From Nocardioides speluncae (GTDB taxonomy: Bacteria > Actinomycetota > Actinomycetes > Propionibacteriales > Nocardioidaceae): DNA of 64,000 nt. Below, piece by piece: positions 59,895-64,000 of this stretch. Made by a program: the position numbers and the translations under genes. Location of the stretch: assembly GCF_003121585.1 (NCBI RefSeq), contig NZ_QEOO01000026.1:62001-126000 (forward strand). Reading direction: 5' to 3'. Every line of letters starts with the position of its first letter. Position 1 is the first letter of the stretch. Below the pieces are notes generated by a model. The model was not told the DNA's origin. It did not search any database and worked only from the letters and a program-made list of their open reading frames with translations.

Positions 59895-61337
59895 GTGTCC
59901 CACCTGAAGATCCAGAACATCATCGACGGCGTCAGCCGGCCCGCCGAGTCCGGCGCCACGCTCGAGGTCGTGAACCCGGCCACCGGCCAGGTGTACGCGA
60001 CCTCGCCGAACTCAGGCGAAGGCGACGTCGACCTGGCGTTCGCCGCCGCGGCGAAGGCCTTCGAGACCTGGCGCTGGTCGACCCCGTCGGACCGGCAGCG
60101 GGCGCTGCTCAAGCTCGCCGACGTGATCGAGGAGAACGCCGAGGAGCTGGTGGCGGTCGAGAGCGAGAACACCGGCAAGCCACCGGCGCTGACGCTGTCC
60201 GAGGAGATCCCGCCGATGGTGGACCAGATCCGCTTCTTCGCGGGCGCGGCCAGGTCGCTGGAAGGCCGGTCGGCCGGCGAGTACATGAAGGGGCACACCT
60301 CATCGGTACGCCGCGAGCCGATCGGGCCGGTCGCCCAGGTGACCCCGTGGAACTACCCGATGATGATGGCGGTCTGGAAGTTCGCGCCCGCCCTGGCCGC
60401 CGGCAACACGCTGGTGCTCAAGCCGTCGGACACGACCCCGGCGTCGACGTACTGGATGTTCGAGCGGATGCAGGAGATCTTCCCTCCCGGCGTCTGCAAC
60501 CTGGTGTGCGGTGACCGCGAGACCGGCGCCGCCCTCACCCGGCACCCGGTCCCCCAGCAGGTCTCGATCACCGGCTCCACCCGCGCGGGGATGGCGGTAG
60601 CGACGGCGGCCGCGCAGGACCTCAAGCGGGCGCACCTCGAACTCGGCGGCAAGGCGCCCGTGCTGGTCTACGACGACGCCGACATCGCGGCCGCGGTCGA
60701 CGGGATCTCGGTCGCTGGCCTGTTCAACGCCGGCCAGGACTGTACGGCGGCCACCCGAGTGATCGTGCAGGGCGGGATCTACAAGGAGTTCGTCGAAGAG
60801 CTGACCAAGGCAGCGGCGGCGACCAGGACCGGCTTCGACCCGGCCGACGAGGACATCCTCTACGGCCCGATCAACAACCAGAACCAGCTCGACCACATCA
60901 GCGGCCTCGTCGACCGCGCCCCCGACCACGCGCGGGTGACGACCGGTGGCCGGCGGGTCGGTGACCAGGGCTACTTCTACGCACCGACCGTGATCGCCGA
61001 TCTTCAGCAGACCGACGAGCTGATCCGGACCGAGGTGTTCGGGCCGGTGATGACCGTCCAGTCGTTCACCGACGAGGACGACGCGATCGGCAAGGCCAAC
61101 GACACCCGGTACGGCCTCTCGTCCTCGGTGTGGACCAAGGACGCGGGGACCGCGGCCCGCTCGGCCGCGCGGCTCGACTTCGGCTGCGTCTGGATCAACA
61201 CCCACATCCCGCTCATCGCGGAGATGCCGCACGGCGGGTTCAAGCACTCCGGCTACGGCAAGGACCTGTCGGCGTACAGCCTGGAGGACTACACCCGGAT
61301 CAAGCACGTGATGCAGTACCACGGCTTCGAGGGCTAG
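59895..61337 (+). CDS. Aldehyde dehydrogenase, probably gamma-aminobutyraldehyde dehydrogenase
   Basis: 480 aa NAD(P)+-dependent ALDH. Catalytic Cys in FNAGQDCTAATR, general base Glu in LELGGKAPVLV, cofactor site in TPWNYPMMMAVWKFAPALAAGNTLVLKPSDTTP. The closest described subfamily is aminobutyraldehyde dehydrogenase (PatD/KauB), and its place behind a polyamine ABC system fits oxidation of 4-aminobutanal from putrescine to GABA. GTG 59895 has GAGGAG upstream. Substrate assignment is by subfamily and context. Confidence 0.9.
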   Translation: MSHLKIQNIIDGVSRPAESGATLEVVNPATGQVYATSPNSGEGDVDLAFAAAAKAFETWRWSTPSDRQRALLKLADVIEENAEELVAVESENTGKPPALTLSEEIPPMVDQIRFFAGAARSLEGRSAGEYMKGHTSSVRREPIGPVAQVTPWNYPMMMAVWKFAPALAAGNTLVLKPSDTTPASTYWMFERMQEIFPPGVCNLVCGDRETGAALTRHPVPQQVSITGSTRAGMAVATAAAQDLKRAHLELGGKAPVLVYDDADIAAAVDGISVAGLFNAGQDCTAATRVIVQGGIYKEFVEELTKAAAATRTGFDPADEDILYGPINNQNQLDHISGLVDRAPDHARVTTGGRRVGDQGYFYAPTVIADLQQTDELIRTEVFGPVMTVQSFTDEDDAIGKANDTRYGLSSSVWTKDAGTAARSAARLDFGCVWINTHIPLIAEMPHGGFKHSGYGKDLSAYSLEDYTRIKHVMQYHGFEG

Positions 61338-61352
61338 CTACTACTGCTGTTG

Positions 61353-62177
61353 CTACTGATCGGCGAGCCAGCTTCGTAGCGCCGTCGCCAGGGCGGCCGG
61401 CGCGTCGAGGTGGACCAGGTGGCCGGCGCCGGGGACCCGGGTGATTCTCGCCCCTGGGATCGCCGCGGCCAGCCGCTCGCCGGTCGCGAGCGGGATCCAG
61501 GTGTCCTCGACGCCCCACACCACCGCCACCGGGAGGTCGAGGCGGGCCAGCGACTCCTCGGTCTCGACCAGGTACCGCTCGTCGAAGTCGGCGATCTGCC
61601 GATAGAAGGCCGGCTGGCCTTCCGGGCCGAGCCAGGGTGCGGTGAGCGCGTCGAGGTCGGCGTCGAGCAACCCGCGGTGGCTGGCGCCGGCGATGTAGGC
61701 GCGGACCACCGCCTCGTGGATGTACGGCGGCAGCTGGGCCAGCACCTCGGCGTACTCCTGCACGTAGCGGTAGAACGGCGAGCCGGCGGGCGGGATCGCC
61801 ACCACGTCGGCCAGCAGAAGCGAGGCGTACGGCCCGCCGTGGGTCAGGTGGGTCCGCAGCGAGACGATGCCGCCGATGTCGTGCGCGACGACGTGCGGCC
61901 GGTCCAGCTGCCAGTGGGCGAGCAGCGCGGCGAACGCCCCGGCCTGGACGCCGAAGTCGACCGGATGCTCGGCGTCCTTCGACGAGCGGCCGTAGCCCGG
62001 CAGGTCCCAGAGGTAGACGGTGAACTCGCCGGCCAGCGCCTCCGCGAAGGGCCGCCACAGCCACGACGACCAGGGCGTGCCGTGGCAGAACACCACCGCC
62101 GGGCCGCTGCCCGAGCGGCCCCAGGCGATCCGGCGACCCTGCCAGGTGAACGTCTCGGTCAGCTCCACCAGAGCCAT
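61353..62177 (-). CDS. Alpha/beta hydrolase with Asp nucleophile (epoxide hydrolase / haloalkane dehalogenase-like)
   Basis: 274 aa. HGTPWSSWLWRPFAEAL is the oxyanion region; the nucleophile elbow is VAHDIGGI, so Asp replaces Ser as in epoxide hydrolases and dehalogenases. The acid is in VVWGVEDTWIPL and the His in GAGHLVHLD. Cap domain at about 125-205. The substrate is unknown. It converges with the aldehyde dehydrogenase gene. Confidence 0.9.
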   Translation of the reverse strand: MALVELTETFTWQGRRIAWGRSGSGPAVVFCHGTPWSSWLWRPFAEALAGEFTVYLWDLPGYGRSSKDAEHPVDFGVQAGAFAALLAHWQLDRPHVVAHDIGGIVSLRTHLTHGGPYASLLLADVVAIPPAGSPFYRYVQEYAEVLAQLPPYIHEAVVRAYIAGASHRGLLDADLDALTAPWLGPEGQPAFYRQIADFDERYLVETEESLARLDLPVAVVWGVEDTWIPLATGERLAAAIPGARITRVPGAGHLVHLDAPAALATALRSWLADQ

Positions 62178-62203
62178 GCTAGGTCGGTCGTGTTGGCCGA
62201 GGG

Positions 62204-62992
62204 TCAGGGCCGGTAGTCGCCGCCGGTGATGCCGAAGAACTCCTCGAGGGTGGTCACCTGCTGCCGGCGGAGCTCGGCGGCGAGCGGCCGGCCGACGTAC
62301 CGCAGATGCCAGGGTTCCGGCGCATAGCCGGTGATCGCCCGGGCGCCCGGCTGGTAGCGGACGATGAACCCGTACCGCCATGCCTCGCGCGCCAGCCACC
62401 GGCCGGCCCGGGTCTCGCCGAAGCAGCGATCGAAGTGGCAGCCCGGATCGGCCGGCGTGACGATGTCGACGCCGAGCCCGGTCTGGTGCTCACTGTGTCC
62501 CGGTCGCGCCGAGACCCGGTCCGCGCCGGCCACACCCCGCGCCGCGACCGTCGCCTGGTAGACCGACTCCTGATACCCGTAGGACCGGTAGGCGCTGCCG
62601 ATCTTCAGCCCGAGGCCGCGCCGGTCACCGGCGTCGAGCAGCCGGGCCAGCGGTCCGGCGGCCGCGGTCGCGACCTGGTAGCCGCGCACCAACGCGATGT
62701 CGGGCTCGAAGTCGAGCGGCGCGATCGGATGCTTCTTGTTGACCACGACCCAGATGCTGCGCGGGTCGGTGGTCGAGTGCCGCTCGCGGTCGAACTCGGC
62801 CGGCGTCTGCGGCGCCGGACGGGCCTCCTGGCCGCCGGTCGCCCCCTCGGTCACGGTCTCGGTCACGCGCTTCGCGGGGTAGGCGGCGGGGCTGGTGGGT
62901 GGGCCCTGCAGCATCCAGGCCACCGCCAGTCCGACCAGCACGATCACGACCGTCACGGTCCCGAATGTCGCCACCCATCGAATGCTCCTCAC
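62204..62992 (-). CDS. M15-family D-alanyl-D-alanine carboxypeptidase (VanY-like)
   Basis: 262 aa. One N-terminal membrane helix (WVATFGTVTVVIVLVGLAVAWML), a linker of about 40 residues, then the VanY/M15B zinc peptidase domain: GSAYRSYGYQ, SEHQTGLGVDIV (zinc ligands His and Asp), EPWHLRYVG (catalytic Glu and third zinc ligand). It trims D-Ala from peptidoglycan stem peptides outside the membrane. No vancomycin-resistance genes are next to it, so this is a housekeeping carboxypeptidase. Confidence 0.93.
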   Translation of the reverse strand: MRSIRWVATFGTVTVVIVLVGLAVAWMLQGPPTSPAAYPAKRVTETVTEGATGGQEARPAPQTPAEFDRERHSTTDPRSIWVVVNKKHPIAPLDFEPDIALVRGYQVATAAAGPLARLLDAGDRRGLGLKIGSAYRSYGYQESVYQATVAARGVAGADRVSARPGHSEHQTGLGVDIVTPADPGCHFDRCFGETRAGRWLAREAWRYGFIVRYQPGARAITGYAPEPWHLRYVGRPLAAELRRQQVTTLEEFFGITGGDYRP

Positions 62993-63045
62993 ACCTCATT
63001 GACAGGTGCCGGCGCGCGCTGGGTTGCCTCTGGTCGCCCTCCCGG

Positions 63046-63441
63046 TCAGGGGTTCGCGAACGAGACGACCTCCAGCTTGAACCCGCGCGGTTCGAGCCAG
63101 TACGTCGCGTAGTGGAGCGGGTGGTACTCGGCGAAGACCCGGGGCGGGTGCAGGATCTGGTCGCCGCCGGCGACCGCCCAGGCGTGGGCCGCGTCCACCT
63201 CCGCGCGCGTCCCGACCCGGAAGCAGAGATGCTGCAGGCCGGTCGCATCGCCGTCGTACGCCGCGTCGCTCTGCGCCGGGTAGAAGAACAGCTGAACCCC
63301 GGTGTCGCCGTCCGGCGCATACGCGAACCAGCCGTCGCCCGACCCGAACGGCACGAAGCCGACCAGCGGCGCCAGCGCGTCGTAGTAGGCCCGCGCGGAC
63401 TCCATGTCGGGGACGCCGATGCCGAGGTGGTCGAGCGGCAT
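63046..63441 (-). CDS. VOC family (glyoxalase-like) protein
   Basis: 131 aa. MPLDHLGIGVPDMESARAYYDALAPLVGF and LQHLCFRVGTRAEVDAAHAWAVAGG are the two beta-alpha-beta-beta-beta modules of the vicinal oxygen chelate fold; HLCFRV and the end EPRGFKLEVVSF carry the metal-ligand positions. Enzymes of this family open rings or isomerise hemithioacetals, but the substrate here cannot be told. Confidence 0.9.
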   Translation of the reverse strand: MPLDHLGIGVPDMESARAYYDALAPLVGFVPFGSGDGWFAYAPDGDTGVQLFFYPAQSDAAYDGDATGLQHLCFRVGTRAEVDAAHAWAVAGGDQILHPPRVFAEYHPLHYATYWLEPRGFKLEVVSFANP

Positions 63442-63485
63442 AGAGCCAGCCTAGCTGAGTTCGTTGAATTGACCTGTGGATAACC

Positions 63486-63501
63486 TCGAACCGATGTTCG
63501 A
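63486..63501 (+). promoter_or_regulatory. Perfect SOS box (LexA site)
   Basis: TCGAAC-CGAT-GTTCGA matches the Gram-positive/mycobacterial LexA consensus TCGAAC-N4-GTTCGA exactly. It lies 60 bp before the ATG of the DUF222/HNH gene, with TTGACC at 63470-63475 as possible -35, so the gene should be induced by DNA damage. Confidence 0.8.
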
Positions 63502-63560
63502 TGGCCCCTACGATGGCTTTAGTTGATCTCGTCAGCGGCATTGAAGGAGGTGTCGGAAGA

Positions 63561-64000
63561 ATGCTTGTGAATGCGCCCCACCCAGTGCTTGCCTGCGCTG
63601 CTGCTATCGGGGCTGCATTGCAGGATGTTTCTGACACCGAACCCGCTTTCATGCGCACCTCGGAGAAGGCCGATGCCTTGCTCGCGCTGTCTCGGCTGGA
63701 GGTTCAGCTGACCGCGTTGCGGATGCGGATCATGGCGGCGGCTGACGATGTGGCTGCCGATGCGGGCGCCCGGGATGTGGCCGCGTGGCTGGCCCATGAG
63801 TCTCGCGATGCCCCGGCGGCCTGTCGGGCCGATCAGCACCTCGCGGTCGGGCTCGACACGCAGTGGGTCCGGCTCGGCACGGCGGTCGCCGAGGGCTCTG
63901 TGAACCTCGCCCAAGCCCGAGTGATCGCTCGCGCGTTGGACGAGCTGCCCGGTGACCTCGACCCGGATCTGTTGGTGCAGGCCGAGGAGCATCTGGTCGA
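63561..64000 (+). CDS. DUF222 / HNH endonuclease family protein (13E12-type), 5' part only
   Basis: The first 146 codons of a gene that runs off the window. EKADALLALSRLEVQLTALRMRIMAAADDVAADAGARDVAAWLAHESRDAP and GSVNLAQARVIARALDELP are diagnostic of DUF222 proteins, which end in an HNH nuclease domain (not reached here). These genes are multi-copy in Nocardioides and mycobacteria (REP13E12) and several carry LexA boxes, as this one does. ATG 63561 follows AGGAGG by 10 nt; ATG 63513 in the same frame would add 16 residues. Confidence 0.9.
   Translation, partial: MLVNAPHPVLACAAAIGAALQDVSDTEPAFMRTSEKADALLALSRLEVQLTALRMRIMAAADDVAADAGARDVAAWLAHESRDAPAACRADQHLAVGLDTQWVRLGTAVAEGSVNLAQARVIARALDELPGDLDPDLLVQAEEHLV

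Noticed and set aside
62204-62992. Vancomycin-resistance gene vanY
   Set aside because: No vanHAX or VanRS genes nearby; M15 carboxypeptidases of this type are ordinary in actinobacteria.

Overview
The window is 64 kb of very GC-rich DNA from an actinobacterium, most likely a member of Nocardioidaceae (Nocardioides or a close relative). Signs of this are GTG/TTG starts, 1-4 nt stop/start overlaps, several apparently leaderless genes, a wax-ester/diacylglycerol acyltransferase beside PlsB-type acyltransferases, a DUF222/HNH gene behind a mycobacterial-type SOS box, and dispersed palindromes of the GGTTGAGGAG...GTCTCGAAACC type. The genus is an inference from gene content; no rRNA or tRNA gene is visible.

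Layout. 1-9.3 kb: a methyltransferase, two lipoproteins (one a GH3 beta-N-acetylhexosaminidase), a NIPSNAP protein, a decayed DUF2236/DUF1772 gene pair beside an intact AraC regulator, and a SigE-family sigma factor with a membrane-anchored partner. 9.3-19.9 kb: a housekeeping block on the minus strand with nnr, alr, an alpha/beta hydrolase, GNAT-TsaE, TsaB, RimI and TsaD, mostly coupled by 4-nt overlaps, preceded by acpS and glmS; coaA diverges from it. Cell-wall precursor synthesis (GlmS, Alr, and GlmM further on) and t6A tRNA modification (TsaB/D/E) dominate. 19.9-25 kb: a small secreted protein and a four-gene TerD operon (two TerD proteins and two tandemly duplicated membrane-anchored proteins). 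25-31 kb: four GNAT genes, three of them related two-domain proteins, interrupted by an island with an OLD-type ATPase/TOPRIM nuclease and a MazF/ribbon-helix-helix toxin-antitoxin pair. 31-36.5 kb: rplM-rpsI-glmM, a HEPN/MNT pair whose nucleotidyltransferase carries its own HTH, and citrate synthase.

36.6-49 kb: a 1899-aa amylase-pullulanase with a promoter full of TTGCA repeats, two RTX mini-proteins plus a third RTX remnant, a NYN-domain protein, an MFS exporter divergent from a MarR gene, and a glycosyltransferase/methyltransferase pair divergent from a second MarR gene. Both MarR intergenic regions carry clear palindromes. 49-54.6 kb: MOSC protein, then PlsB, HAD-PlsC fusion and WS/DGAT, which together look like a storage-lipid route. 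54.6-61.3 kb: facing arrays of 31-bp repeats, an OafA-type acyltransferase with SGNH domain, and a polyamine-type ABC cassette (binding protein and two permeases, no ATPase) with an aminobutyraldehyde-type dehydrogenase. 61.3-64 kb: alpha/beta hydrolase, M15 carboxypeptidase, VOC protein and the start of a LexA-box-linked DUF222/HNH gene that runs off the window.

The parts least explained by known systems are the TerD operon with its duplicated partner genes, the OLD/MazF island set among GNAT paralogues, the HEPN/HTH-MNT pair, and several arrays of short intergenic repeats.
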